DNA of 43,858 nucleotides, taken from the NCBI GenBank assembly GCA_013813715.1, contig JACCRF010000086.1, positions 1 through 43,858 on the forward strand, written 5' to 3'. This DNA comes from Gemmatimonadaceae bacterium (lineage in GTDB: Bacteria > Gemmatimonadota > Gemmatimonadetes > Gemmatimonadales > Gemmatimonadaceae). The notes beneath the pieces are model-generated. The model ran no database searches. It was given only the letters and a program-made list of their open reading frames with translations, and was not told the DNA's origin. This document shows, piece after piece, positions 33,671 through 42,764 of the stretch. Numbering within the stretch: the first letter of the stretch is position 1; the number at the start of each line of letters is the position of its first letter. The translations under genes were made by a program, and so were the position numbers.

Positions 33671-36145
33671 ATGCCCAGCCCCAGGCGTAAAGACGAAATC
33701 CTGAAGTCGGAGATCCCCGCGGCGCTTCCGCTGATGGCGCTCCGCTCCACGATCGTCTATCCGCTGGGAACGATCGCCGTCCAGATGGGGGCCGCAGAGA
33801 ACCTCGCCCTGCTCCGCGATAATCCGGGTGCCGGCACAATCGTCGGGCTCGTCATCGCCGCCGGTGATCACGACGAGCCGCTCGATCTCGACGGCTTCGT
33901 CGGTCGCGTGGGCGTAGCAGCGCGGGTGCACGAGCGCATCAACCTTCCGGGGGAAACGATCCAGATCACTCTCCAGGGGCTGCGCCGGATCGTCATCGAC
34001 AGCATCACGCAGAAATCTCCCTACCCCATCGCGAAGGTGAAGCCGGCAAAGGAGATTCCGCCCGCGGCGAATGAAGTTGACGAGCTCGTGAGCCGGGTCG
34101 TGAGCGCGTCGGAGACTCTCGCGCAGCTCGTCGACCGGATCCCCGATGAGGTACCCGCAATCCTGCGAATGAACGTTTCCGATCCGGGTCGGTTTGCCGA
34201 CCTCGCAGCGACCAACATGAACTTCAAGATCGGGGACAAGGACGAGATCGTTCAGCGCCTCAACATCGGACAACGACTGCGCTTTCTCCTCACACGGCTC
34301 GAACGCGAGGTGGGTCGGGCACATGTCGTCGAGGACGTCAAGCGCCAGACGGAGATCAAGATCGAGCAGCACCAGCGCGAATTCTATCTGCGCCAGCAGT
34401 TGCGGGCGATTCAGGCCGAGCTGGGCGAATCCGATCCGAGTGAGAAGGAAGCTGTCGAGACTCTCAGGAAGATCGGGGCGACAAAGCTTTCCGAGCGGGC
34501 GGCGCAGGAGGCGCGCCGCGAGACGGAACGCATGCGGATGCTCTCTCCGGCGTCGAGTGAGTATCAAGTCATCCGTACGTATCTCGACTGGTTACTCTCG
34601 TTGCCGTGGGAGAAGCGCTCCGGGAAGGAGGAGATCGAACTTGCAACAGTGCAGAAATCGCTCGACGAGCGTCACTACGGGTTGAACGAGGCGAAAGAGC
34701 GAATCATCGAGTTCCTCGCCGTGCGCAAGCTGCGTGGGAACGACCCGCACGGACCCATCCTCTGCCTTTCAGGCCCTCCGGGCACCGGCAAGACTTCGCT
34801 CGGGGAGGCCATCGCGACAGCCATCGGGCGCGAGTTCTACCGTATTTCGGTGGGCGGGGTACGCGACGAGGCTGAAATCCGGGGCCACCGCCGCACTTAC
34901 GTCGGCGCGCTCCCCGGGCTTCTCATTCAGGCACTGCGCCGCGTGCAGGTAAAGGATCCTGTCTTTATGATCGACGAGATCGACAAAATGAGCGACGGCG
35001 GCGCGTCCGGCAATCCAACCGCGGCGATGCTCGAGGTACTCGACCCGTCGCAGAACGACAATTTCGTGGATCACTATCTGAATGTTCCGTTCGACCTGTC
35101 GCAGGTTCTCTTCATCTGCACGGCTAACAACCTCTACGACATTCCGCCTCCCCTGCGCGACCGGATGGAAATCATCGGCATCGCCGGATACACAGTCGAA
35201 GAGAAAGTCGAGATCGCGTGGAGGTACATGCTGCCCCGGCTGCTCGAGGAGCACGGCATCACCGACAAGGACATCCAGTTCACCGACGAAGTGCTGGGCT
35301 TCATCTCCAGCCGCTACTCGCGCGAGGCCGGACTCAGGAATTTCGAACGCGACATCGCCGCGATTCTGCGCCGCCGCGCGCGCCGCAAGGCTGAGGGAGA
35401 GGAAGGCGCGTGGGTCGTCGACAACGCGCGCGTCAGCGACATCCTCGGCAATCCCCGCTTTCCGCTCGAGTCGGCGGAGCAGGAGCCGGAAGTCGGTGCG
35501 GTGACAGGACTCGCGTGGACGTCCACCGGCGGCGATCTGATGCTCATCGAAGCCCTCCGCATGGCCGGCACCGGAAAGCTCACCGTCACCGGACAGCTCG
35601 GCAGCGTGATGCGCGAATCGGTGGACGCGGCATACTCGTACGTGCGGTCGCGTGCTGACGTGCTGAGCATCGAGCAGCAGGAGTTTCGGGAGACCGACCT
35701 GCACGTTCACTTTCCCGCCGGTGCGATTCCAAAGGATGGACCGAGCGCGGGAGCGGCGATCACGCTCGCCATCGCAAGCGTCCTCAGCCGGCGACCGGTC
35801 CGGCGGGACGTGGCGATCACCGGCGAAGTGACTCTGCGTGGCAAAGTGCTCGAGATCGGAGGCGTCAAGGAAAAGGTGCTGGCGGCGTACCGCGCCGGAC
35901 TTCGACAGGTAGTGATGCCGGCGACGAACGAGAAGGATCTTCGCGACATCGCCGAGGAAGTCCGCGGAGCGATGGCGTTCACGTTCGTGTCCACGATGGA
36001 CGAGGTGCTCCACCTGATGCTGATGCGGACGCCCCAGCCGCTGCTCGCCGACGGCCCGCGGCGACGCGCCCCCGCCCGGAAGAGGGAGCAAACTTCACCC
36101 ACGGCGGAACGTAGTGACGATACGGTCTCAATAGCGAAGGACTAG
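33671..36145 (+). CDS. lon: ATP-dependent Lon protease
   Basis: 824 aa. The N-terminal LON substrate domain begins LPLMALRSTIVYPLGTIAVQ. A coiled coil precedes the AAA+ module with Walker A GPPGTGKT at 368-375 and Walker B VFMIDEIDK. The Ser-Lys protease domain has PKDGPSAGAA with Ser692 and GGVKEKVLAAYRAG with Lys735. The length and order match bacterial LonA. It degrades misfolded and regulatory proteins. The C-terminus has a basic, disordered extension of about 35 residues. No heat-shock operator was recognised upstream, and no clear ribosome site precedes the ATG. Confidence 0.98.
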   Translation: MPSPRRKDEILKSEIPAALPLMALRSTIVYPLGTIAVQMGAAENLALLRDNPGAGTIVGLVIAAGDHDEPLDLDGFVGRVGVAARVHERINLPGETIQITLQGLRRIVIDSITQKSPYPIAKVKPAKEIPPAANEVDELVSRVVSASETLAQLVDRIPDEVPAILRMNVSDPGRFADLAATNMNFKIGDKDEIVQRLNIGQRLRFLLTRLEREVGRAHVVEDVKRQTEIKIEQHQREFYLRQQLRAIQAELGESDPSEKEAVETLRKIGATKLSERAAQEARRETERMRMLSPASSEYQVIRTYLDWLLSLPWEKRSGKEEIELATVQKSLDERHYGLNEAKERIIEFLAVRKLRGNDPHGPILCLSGPPGTGKTSLGEAIATAIGREFYRISVGGVRDEAEIRGHRRTYVGALPGLLIQALRRVQVKDPVFMIDEIDKMSDGGASGNPTAAMLEVLDPSQNDNFVDHYLNVPFDLSQVLFICTANNLYDIPPPLRDRMEIIGIAGYTVEEKVEIAWRYMLPRLLEEHGITDKDIQFTDEVLGFISSRYSREAGLRNFERDIAAILRRRARRKAEGEEGAWVVDNARVSDILGNPRFPLESAEQEPEVGAVTGLAWTSTGGDLMLIEALRMAGTGKLTVTGQLGSVMRESVDAAYSYVRSRADVLSIEQQEFRETDLHVHFPAGAIPKDGPSAGAAITLAIASVLSRRPVRRDVAITGEVTLRGKVLEIGGVKEKVLAAYRAGLRQVVMPATNEKDLRDIAEEVRGAMAFTFVSTMDEVLHLMLMRTPQPLLADGPRRRAPARKREQTSPTAERSDDTVSIAKD

Positions 36146-36151
36146 CGTATC

Positions 36152-37111
36152 GTGCAGTTCTCGATGGAAAACGAGTGGGTCAAGTTCGCGGTTCACGTCT
36201 TCATCGGCACGATGGCAGGCGGTCTTTCGGACACCGTCGCGGTATGGATGCTCTTCAACCCGAAGCAGAAAAAGTTCGGCTTTCAGGGAGCCATTCCGAA
36301 GAATCAGGCGCGGATGGCTCGAAGCCTGGGGCGCACCGTCGGCGAACGGTTGCTTACGCCAGGCGACCTGCAGAGCGAGCTGGGACGCCCCGAGCTTCGC
36401 GCGGCCTTCGAAATAAAGCTGGCCGAGGTTATCGACTCGATCATCGCATCACGCGACCCGTTGATCGACAAGGTGCCGCCAGCGGTGGTCACAGCGCTCG
36501 AAGAGGCGATGAGCTCCTATCTGCCCATCGCGATGGGAAAGCTGGGATCCTTCCTCGGCCAGCCGACGACGCGGATAAAGCTCCGCGCCGCGCTTCATGG
36601 AATGTTCAACCGCTTCGTCGAGGACCTGAAGTTCCACGAGAAGGTTCTCGCGAAACTCATGATGTCGGAGCGGAAATTCGAAGTGGCCCTGGATACGATC
36701 GAGTCGGAAGGAGTTGACCAGGTGGTGACTCTCCTCGACGAACCGGAGATCCGCGAAGAGATCACACGCACGATTCACGATGCATTGCTGACATATCTGC
36801 AAAAGCCGATCGCCGAGATCGTAGGCGGCTTTGACGCGACCCATGAGCCGGACGCGGGAAAGCGCCTCGCCCACGCGACCGCTCCGCTCATCTGGGAATG
36901 GATTCACGCGCAGCTCCCCAGCCTCGTCCAGCGCCTCGATGTGCAGGCGATGGTGGAGCGAAAGGTAATGGCGTTCAGCGTTGACCGGGTAGAAGAGATC
37001 CTGCGCTCGGTGATCGACAACGAGCTCCGGCTGATCATCACCACCGGCTATGTGCTGGGTGCCCTCATCGGGGTCTGCACCTTCTTCATTGCGCGTGCGC
37101 TCGGACTGTGA
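36152..37111 (+). CDS. DUF445 family membrane protein
   Basis: 319 aa from GTG 36152, six bases after lon; an ATG 12 bp downstream is an alternative. The N-terminus reads FAVHVFIGTMAGGLSDTVAVWMLF, then NPKQKKFGFQGAIPKNQAR, and the protein ends with a hydrophobic segment, ITTGYVLGALIGVCTFFIAR. The GGxxDxxAVxMLF...P...GxxPxN pattern is the DUF445 signature. Between these segments is a long helical region. Function is unknown; members are predicted inner-membrane anchored. Likely co-transcribed with lon. Confidence 0.88.
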   Translation: MQFSMENEWVKFAVHVFIGTMAGGLSDTVAVWMLFNPKQKKFGFQGAIPKNQARMARSLGRTVGERLLTPGDLQSELGRPELRAAFEIKLAEVIDSIIASRDPLIDKVPPAVVTALEEAMSSYLPIAMGKLGSFLGQPTTRIKLRAALHGMFNRFVEDLKFHEKVLAKLMMSERKFEVALDTIESEGVDQVVTLLDEPEIREEITRTIHDALLTYLQKPIAEIVGGFDATHEPDAGKRLAHATAPLIWEWIHAQLPSLVQRLDVQAMVERKVMAFSVDRVEEILRSVIDNELRLIITTGYVLGALIGVCTFFIARALGL

Positions 37112-37134
37112 AGTTTCGGAATGCTCCGGAGTGT

Positions 37135-38460
37135 CTATTGCTTCAACTCGAGTTTCGAAACATCGAGCACCGAGGTGCTCCCCCCCACCGGGACATCGAC
37201 GTAGGTGACGACCGGCCGTCCGCCCACCTCCTGCGTCGTGATCTGAAGCGAGCGGCCGCTCGCCGAGTAGCTTCGGGACACCGAGCCGGGCGCTGAAGCG
37301 GCGGTCACGTCATAGCGCTTCCTGATCAGCCGGTCGAGGATGTCGAAGAACTCGGACGCCTCGACGCGTGAATCCCAGACACTCGCCCACGCGAGACCCT
37401 GTCCGCCGGCCGCATTGAACAGCACGTAGCGATCGCCGTCCCATCCCGCCGCACCGCGCACAGCTTCGTTCTGGTCGTTGAGATGCTGGAACAGAAACAG
37501 CCGGGTCTCGAACTCGCCGAGCGTGTTCTGATAAACCGGCGTCGCTCCCGATAGCGGGGGCAGCGTTATCGCAGTCGGATCATCGCGCTGCCCGAAGTAC
37601 GCGGTTGGATGCAGAATCTGCTCCGTCGATACAGGTATCGACTCATATAGCGGCTTCCCCGCATCCCGCTCCTTGAAATTCCGGACGAACTCGGCCCCGC
37701 TCAGATATGGAAAGATGAGCGTCTCCTGGATCACCACGGGCGCGGCCGCGAACACCGGCATGGAGCTCTGGTTATCGCGAATCATGTCGCGCACCCTGTC
37801 CCATCCGCCGGGCAGATTCATCGCCACGTTCGTGCCGCCGAGCATCGCCGAGATCTGCTCGTAGACGGCCTGGCCTTCGAACACCGCCTGCGCGGCGGAT
37901 TGCCTGTCGTTCTGGCCTTCGATCTGCTGCGTCGAATCGAGACTGATGTATTGATCCTGCAGCGCATGCACCAGTTCGTGGGTAATCGTGATGCCGACTG
38001 CGTCCTTCGGTGCGTCGTCGACCACGTACAGAACCTTCGTTTTCGGATCGTAGTACCCGACGATCTGCTCTTCCAGCAGGTCCACCAGAAACTTCTCCAG
38101 ATCGAGTGTATCGGGTAGCATCCCAAGCCGCTTGTACGCCGCGGTGATGCCGGCGAACTCGCGCGCCGCGCGGGGTTCGGTCACCTGACGGGTGACGAAC
38201 TCGCGGACCTGAGCTTTGGACCGGGACTCGACCCGCGGCGGACGCTTGAACTTGAGCCCGATGGCAGCCTCGATTTTCGGGATGGCTTCGCTCACCTCGC
38301 GCCCGAAAGGACCTTCGTACGCCGATTCTTTCTCGGCGCACGCTGCCGTCATGGCAGCGAGTAGCAGCGCGGCGGCGATGATACGCGCCCGGCTGCCGGC
38401 ACTCGCGCGGACGGCTTTCCGCGATTCTTTAGTTCCTTCTCTGCTCCTCTCTCTTTCCAT
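37135..38460 (-). CDS. Predicted zinc-metallopeptidase lipoprotein (HELVH motif)
   Basis: 441 aa. A basic N-terminus is followed by a lipoprotein signal ending AAMTAAC with Cys41. The centre has YYDPKTKVLYVVDDAPKDAV and then THELVHALQDQ, giving the zinc motif HELVH at 161-165, and AVFEGQAVYEQ with Glu195 as a plausible third ligand. The C-terminal half is mixed beta with W/D-rich segments and no known domain. This layout recurs in unassigned lipoproteins of several soil phyla. Peptidase activity is inferred from the motif only. It is 13 bp from the prepilin peptidase gene on the same strand. Confidence 0.75.
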   Translation of the reverse strand: MERERSREGTKESRKAVRASAGSRARIIAAALLLAAMTAACAEKESAYEGPFGREVSEAIPKIEAAIGLKFKRPPRVESRSKAQVREFVTRQVTEPRAAREFAGITAAYKRLGMLPDTLDLEKFLVDLLEEQIVGYYDPKTKVLYVVDDAPKDAVGITITHELVHALQDQYISLDSTQQIEGQNDRQSAAQAVFEGQAVYEQISAMLGGTNVAMNLPGGWDRVRDMIRDNQSSMPVFAAAPVVIQETLIFPYLSGAEFVRNFKERDAGKPLYESIPVSTEQILHPTAYFGQRDDPTAITLPPLSGATPVYQNTLGEFETRLFLFQHLNDQNEAVRGAAGWDGDRYVLFNAAGGQGLAWASVWDSRVEASEFFDILDRLIRKRYDVTAASAPGSVSRSYSASGRSLQITTQEVGGRPVVTYVDVPVGGSTSVLDVSKLELKQ

Positions 38461-38473
38461 TTCAGTCAGGATG

Positions 38474-39295
38474 TCAGAGGCCCGAGTAGCGCCTGTACGT
38501 GGATATCAGCGCGTCGCCCCAAAGCAAAGCGATCATTGCGGCAGGCGCAAGAAAAACGCCGAAAGGAACGAGTGGCGGGTCGAAATCGCGCCTGGCGGTG
38601 CGCGCGCGCAGCCACGCTATCGGGTACACCACGCCGATGAAAAGCACGGCGCCGAGGAGCGCGCCGAGGAAGACCGTGATCAGTGCCCGCTGGGGGCCGA
38701 CCGCACCGCCGACGACCGACATCAACGTCACGTCGCCGAATCCCATTGCCTCTTTCTTGAGAGTGACTTCACCGAGCCACCCGGCGATCGCTATCGCGCC
38801 CGCGCCCACGCACGCGCCGATCAGCGCTTCGTAAAGCCCGACGAAGGGCTCATGTCCGCCGGTGAACAGCGCGATCATCGCGGTTCCGATCACCCACACC
38901 AGCCCGAACACGGTGAACCCGTCGGGAATCAGGTAGTGCTTCGCATCGGTAACCGCGATTCCAAGCAGAACCGTTGCGAACATCGCGACGCAAAGTCCGC
39001 TGAACGAGAGGCCATAGTGCAGGAACGCGGCGAGCCAGATGAGGCCGACAATGAGCTCGACAAGCGGGTACTGGAAGGAAATCGGGAGTGCGCAGCCGCG
39101 GCATTTGCCGCGGAGCGCGAGCCAGCTGACCAGTGGGATGTTTTCCAGCACTCCGATCTGTCGCTCGCATCTCGGGCATCTTGATCGCGGTCGAACTACC
39201 GAGAGGCCTTCGGGCCATCGCGAGATGCAGACATTCAGGAACGATCCGAAGCAGGCGCCGATGACGAAGCTGTAGAGCGCCCAGAGAGTGCGCAT
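38474..39295 (-). CDS. Prepilin peptidase / N-methyltransferase (A24 family)
   Basis: 273 aa. The N-terminal hydrophobic segment FVIGACFGSFLNVCISRWPE leads into a cytoplasmic zinc-binding domain with Cys40, Cys43, Cys65 and Cys68 (CPRC...CRGC). The peptidase part has TDAKHYLIPD with Asp117 and GFGDV with Asp188, the two catalytic aspartates. Eight membrane segments are predicted by eye. It cleaves and N-methylates type IV prepilins or type II pseudopilins. No pilin or secretion genes are in the window. The ATG overlaps the stop of the TrmH gene (TAATG), suggesting coupling. Confidence 0.95.
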   Translation of the reverse strand: MRTLWALYSFVIGACFGSFLNVCISRWPEGLSVVRPRSRCPRCERQIGVLENIPLVSWLALRGKCRGCALPISFQYPLVELIVGLIWLAAFLHYGLSFSGLCVAMFATVLLGIAVTDAKHYLIPDGFTVFGLVWVIGTAMIALFTGGHEPFVGLYEALIGACVGAGAIAIAGWLGEVTLKKEAMGFGDVTLMSVVGGAVGPQRALITVFLGALLGAVLFIGVVYPIAWLRARTARRDFDPPLVPFGVFLAPAAMIALLWGDALISTYRRYSGL

Positions 39296-40053
39296 TATTT
39301 CGCGAGCTGATAAAGGAGGATTCCCGCCGCCACGGCAACGTTGAGTGATTCGACCTCACTGGCGATGGGCAGCGAAACCGTCTCAACCACGGCCTCGCGC
39401 ACAGATGACGACAGACCCGCTCCCTCGTTTCCTACGGCGAGCGCGAGCCGCGCCGCCGGTTTCATTTTGTCGACAGGGGTTCCAGCGCTATCTGCGCCCC
39501 AGAGGGGGATGCCTTCGTCGCCAAGGAACGCAAACACCTGTGTCGTGGTACTATGAAAAGCGGGGTGATGGAAGAGCGCTCCCATCGCACCGCGCACGAC
39601 TTTGGGGTTCCACAGATCAACGGTGCCGGGAAGCGCGATGGTCGCGTCGGCGCCGAGGGCGGCGGCGGTACGGACGATGGTGCCGACGTTGCCCGGATCC
39701 TGAACTGCGTCGAGGATGAGGATGCGAAGTCGCGCGCGTCCCCTGAAATCCTCGAGCTTGTGATCGGGAACAACTCCGATCGCGAGCACGCCCTGAGGCG
39801 ACTCGGTTTCCGCTGCGCCGCGAAACTCGGCCTCGGTCACCGATGCGATGTCGATGCCGAGCTCGGCGATTTTTGCGCGCAAGGCAGGGCCGCGCGGGGC
39901 GCCGTCGAGCTGTGGGGCAGTAAGAATACCCCGGACGGAAACCGGGGAACGAAGCAGCTCTTCGACTGACCGGACGCCTTCGGCGACGAAGAGCGATTGG
40001 CGCTCTCTCGATTTCCTGCGCTTCAGGTCACGCGCCAGTGTAAGCAGTTTCAA
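39295..40053 (-). CDS. TrmH/SpoU family RNA 2'-O-methyltransferase
   Basis: 252 aa. The N-terminal RNA-binding substrate domain begins RQSLFVAEGVRSVEELL. The SPOUT catalytic domain contains LILDAVQDPGNVGTIVRTAA (motif 1), ALAVGNEGAGLSSSVRE (motif 2) and LPIASEVESLNVAVAAGILLY (motif 3). It is a 2'-O-ribose methyltransferase of 23S rRNA or tRNA; which one cannot be told from sequence. It is the first gene of a three-gene minus-strand unit with the prepilin peptidase and the HELVH lipoprotein. Confidence 0.95.
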   Translation of the reverse strand: MKLLTLARDLKRRKSRERQSLFVAEGVRSVEELLRSPVSVRGILTAPQLDGAPRGPALRAKIAELGIDIASVTEAEFRGAAETESPQGVLAIGVVPDHKLEDFRGRARLRILILDAVQDPGNVGTIVRTAAALGADATIALPGTVDLWNPKVVRGAMGALFHHPAFHSTTTQVFAFLGDEGIPLWGADSAGTPVDKMKPAARLALAVGNEGAGLSSSVREAVVETVSLPIASEVESLNVAVAAGILLYQLAK

Positions 40054-40124
40054 GCAGCGGTGATGGACAGGGTTGGAATAGGATTTGCCTTTGTGGCAGT
40101 CGGCAATTTACGGCGGGAGCCCTC

Positions 40125-40928
40125 ATGAAACGAATATTTGCGTCTTTGGCAATTGTCATTTCCACAACAGCGTGCGGAATCTCACAGCAGCAGGAAGTGG
40201 AGATGGGAACGGATTACGCGCGCCAGATAAATGCGCAGCTACCAATCGTCAGCGATCCGGAGCTGAACCGTTATGTCAACGTCCTGGGAGATGCCATCGC
40301 CCGGCTCACGAGCCGCGCCGATCTCGATTGGCGCTTCTTTATCGTTGACAGTCGCGAGGTGAATGCATTCGCCGTTCCCGGCGGATTCATTTACGTCAAC
40401 CGCGGACTGATCGAGCGAACCGACAACATGTCGGAGCTGGCCGGAGTGCTCGGCCATGAGGTGGGGCATGTCGTGCGCCGGCACAGCATCGAGCAGATGG
40501 AGAAGGCGCAGGGTGCGAACATTGGCGTCACGCTGGCGTGCGTGCTCACGAGCATCTGCAACAGCGATATCGCTCAGGCAGGGATCAACATCGCCGGCGG
40601 TGCGGTGTTCGCGCGATTCAGCCGCCAGGACGAGCTCGAGGCGGATCAGGAAGCCGTGAACAATACCGTCCGCGCCGGCATCACCCCGCGGGGCATCGTT
40701 ACGATGTTTCAGACGCTGATCGCCGAGCGGAGGAGCCGTCCGGGGGGCGTCGAGGCATGGTTCGCCACGCATCCGCTGGAAGAGGATCGAATCCAGGCGG
40801 CGCAGGCGATGATCAGCCGCATCCCGGCGGGGACTTTGAGCTCGCTCAACACCAATACGTCGAATTACAACAGCTTCAAGTCGCGGCTGCGCTCGCTTCC
40901 GCCGTCCCCGGCGCCGAGAAGGCAGTAA
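40125..40928 (+). CDS. M48 family zinc metallopeptidase, predicted lipoprotein
   Basis: 267 aa. The signal MKRIFASLAIVISTTAC gives lipidated Cys17. The mature protein starts EVEMGTDYARQINAQLP, a usual M48B opening. The peptidase core has NAFAVPGGFIYVNRGLIERT, HEVGHVVRRH (His111, Glu112, His115) and RQDELEADQEAV carrying the third zinc ligand Glu. It resembles LoiP/BepA-like outer-membrane-associated quality-control peptidases but lacks the long TPR tail of BepA. A large palindromic element starts 8 bp after its stop. Confidence 0.93.
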   Translation: MKRIFASLAIVISTTACGISQQQEVEMGTDYARQINAQLPIVSDPELNRYVNVLGDAIARLTSRADLDWRFFIVDSREVNAFAVPGGFIYVNRGLIERTDNMSELAGVLGHEVGHVVRRHSIEQMEKAQGANIGVTLACVLTSICNSDIAQAGINIAGGAVFARFSRQDELEADQEAVNNTVRAGITPRGIVTMFQTLIAERRSRPGGVEAWFATHPLEEDRIQAAQAMISRIPAGTLSSLNTNTSNYNSFKSRLRSLPPSPAPRRQ

Positions 40929-40935
40929 CCGGACG

Positions 40936-41107
40936 ACAAAGCTTTACCACAGATGACACAGATGGACGCCGATGACAAAGATGAAAAACGAGCGGTACTA
41001 CAACTGATTTAGGGGGAACGACGGACCGTCGTTGCGTTCCCCCCTAAAGCGTTTGCTGTCATCTGTGTCATTAGGGTACATCTGTGTCATCTGTGGTAAA
41101 GTTTTGT
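40936..41107. repeat. Nested palindromic element, copy 3 (172 bp)
   Basis: Outer arms 40936-40964 and 41079-41107 are inverted repeats identical at 28 of 29 positions (ACAAA.CTTTACCACAGATG). Inside lies a second palindrome, 41009-41047, with TTAGGGGGAACG and its complement around a core AACGACGGACCGTCGTT. Three direct ATCTGTGTCA-type units occur on the right side. The element fills most of the gap between the M48 gene and thiD, on the same strand, so it may end transcription of the former. Size and symmetry also fit a miniature mobile element or a BIME-like composite. Confidence 0.9.
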
Positions 41108-41157
41108 GGTGAAGGTCTGTCGTCTCGTTGTCGGCGAGCGCCGCGCATCTTTTGCTC

Positions 41158-41973
41158 ATGCAAGTCGCACTTACCATAGCTGGCTCGGATTCCGGCGGCG
41201 GAGCCGGTATTCAGGCCGACCTCAAGACGTTCCACCAGTTCGGGGTGTTCGGGACGTCGGCGATAACGGCGGTCACGGCACAGAACACGATAGGTGTAAC
41301 GCAGTGGCAGGCGATCCCCACCGATCTCGTGCGTGCGCAGATCGACGCGGTTGCTTCCGACCTCCGGCCCGCCGCCGTGAAAAGCGGTATGCTCGCGAAC
41401 CTCGCCATCGTCATGACGGTCGCCGCGGCGGTGCACGACCACGCACTCCCCAACTACGTCCTCGACCCGGTGATGGTCGCGACGTCGGGTGACCTGCTCA
41501 TCGAGCGGGAAGCCATGTCGGCGATCCGCGACCACCTCATACCGCTCGCCGCCCTTATTACGCCGAATGCGCACGAAACCGCTGTCATCACGGGAATCAC
41601 CCTGCGCGGTGAAGCGGACATGCGACGCGCTGCCGAAGTAATCCTGCGCTTGGGCGCGAAGGCGGTGCTCATCAAGGGAGGCCACCTCGACGATGGCGAG
41701 GCCCGCATCACCGACCTGTTCCACGACGGCGAGGTCACTGTTTTCTCGCATTCGCGCATCAGGACCACGAGCACGCACGGCACCGGATGTACGCTCTCAG
41801 CGGCGATCGCGGCCGCACTCGCAAAGGGTGCCGGGCCAGTAGACGCTGTCGCCTCCGCGATAGACTTTGTGCACGCAGCGATCGAGACGGCCCCCGCGCT
41901 GGGCGCCGGACACGGCCCGCTAAATCATTTCGCGCGGGACAGCTCAGCGACAAAAGCTCGCACCAGCGACTGA
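41158..41973 (+). CDS. thiD: Bifunctional HMP kinase / HMP-P kinase
   Basis: 271 aa from ATG 41158 (MQVALTIAGSDSGGGAGIQA). It is a ribokinase-fold enzyme with GVFGTSAITAVTAQNT, VLDPVMVATSGD, TPNAHETAVITG and STHGTGCTLSAAIAA, where the GTGC segment is the anion hole and catalytic region. It phosphorylates 4-amino-5-hydroxymethyl-2-methylpyrimidine twice in thiamine synthesis. No other thi genes or TPP riboswitch are visible nearby. Its last 49 bp overlap the 3' end of punA on the other strand. Confidence 0.96.
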   Translation: MQVALTIAGSDSGGGAGIQADLKTFHQFGVFGTSAITAVTAQNTIGVTQWQAIPTDLVRAQIDAVASDLRPAAVKSGMLANLAIVMTVAAAVHDHALPNYVLDPVMVATSGDLLIEREAMSAIRDHLIPLAALITPNAHETAVITGITLRGEADMRRAAEVILRLGAKAVLIKGGHLDDGEARITDLFHDGEVTVFSHSRIRTTSTHGTGCTLSAAIAAALAKGAGPVDAVASAIDFVHAAIETAPALGAGHGPLNHFARDSSATKARTSD

Positions 41974-42764
41974 AATCCGCTCGCGGAACGGGTGGTCACG
42001 TCGAGCACATCCGCGTGAAGGACCGCTTTGCCGTCCAGTTTTGCGGCGGCGTTGGCGATGCAGCTCATTCCGGCGACGCGCATTCCGATTGCGCGCGCGA
42101 CGATCACTTCGGGAACCGTCGACATTCCAACCGCGTCCGCCCCGAGCTGCGCGAGCATCCGCACTTCCGAGGGAGTTTCAAACGACGGCCCCGGAAGGCA
42201 CGCATATACTCCTTCCTTCACTGCGATGCCGAGCTTCTCTGCACACGCGCGCAGAATTGCGCGCAGCCCGGAGTCGTAGGGGGCGGTCATATCGGGGAAT
42301 CGCTGATCTCCCTCTTCCACGGGGCCTGTCAGCGGATTCGTTGACGAAAGGTTCAGGTGATCCCCAATGATCATCAGGTCACCGGCGACCAGGTCGCCCC
42401 TGATTCCCCCCGCTGCGTTCGACGCAAAATAGATCGTCGCGCCAAGTGCGTGCATCACGCGCACCGGAAAGGCCGCGAGCTGCGGCGGATGCCCTTCGTA
42501 CATGTGAAATCGGCCGGCGAGCGCAACGACGTTACGCCCGGAAAGCGTGCCGCTCACGAGTGTCCCGTTGTGTCCCTGCACTGTAGCACGCGGAAACCCA
42601 GGCACTTCGGAGAATGGCATGTGCACTGCATTCTCGATGTCGGAAGCGAGTCCTCCAAGACCCGATCCGAGTACGATGCCAACGTCTGGCACCGCATCGC
42701 CGATCCGTTCGCGTACCGCCGCGGCTGACCGTTGTGCAGCCGCCGCTCCGTACGGCGAAGTCAC
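41925..42764 (-). CDS. punA: Purine nucleoside phosphorylase I (inosine/guanosine type)
   Basis: 279 aa from GTG 42762-42764, which overlaps the add stop (GTGA). It has motifs of the trimeric PNP family: VGIVLGSGLGGLASDIENAV, TVQGHNGTLVSGTLSG, ASNAAGGIRGDL, GPSFETPSEVRMLAQLGADA and VGMSTVPEVIVARA. It phosphorolyses inosine and guanosine, and is directly coupled to adenosine deaminase, which makes inosine. Together they form a purine salvage pair. The 3' end overlaps thiD tail-to-tail. Confidence 0.95.
   Translation of the reverse strand: MTSPYGAAAAQRSAAAVRERIGDAVPDVGIVLGSGLGGLASDIENAVHMPFSEVPGFPRATVQGHNGTLVSGTLSGRNVVALAGRFHMYEGHPPQLAAFPVRVMHALGATIYFASNAAGGIRGDLVAGDLMIIGDHLNLSSTNPLTGPVEEGDQRFPDMTAPYDSGLRAILRACAEKLGIAVKEGVYACLPGPSFETPSEVRMLAQLGADAVGMSTVPEVIVARAIGMRVAGMSCIANAAAKLDGKAVLHADVLDVTTRSASGFQSLVRAFVAELSRAK

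Noticed and set aside
34769-36091. 440-aa open frame antisense to lon
   Set aside because: Composition is rich in Arg, His and Asp as expected for the shadow of a GC-rich gene, it has no known motif, and lon is unambiguous on the other strand.
41108-41157. TPP riboswitch before thiD
   Set aside because: The short gap after the palindrome has no CUGAGA-type core, and the palindrome itself does not resemble the THI element.
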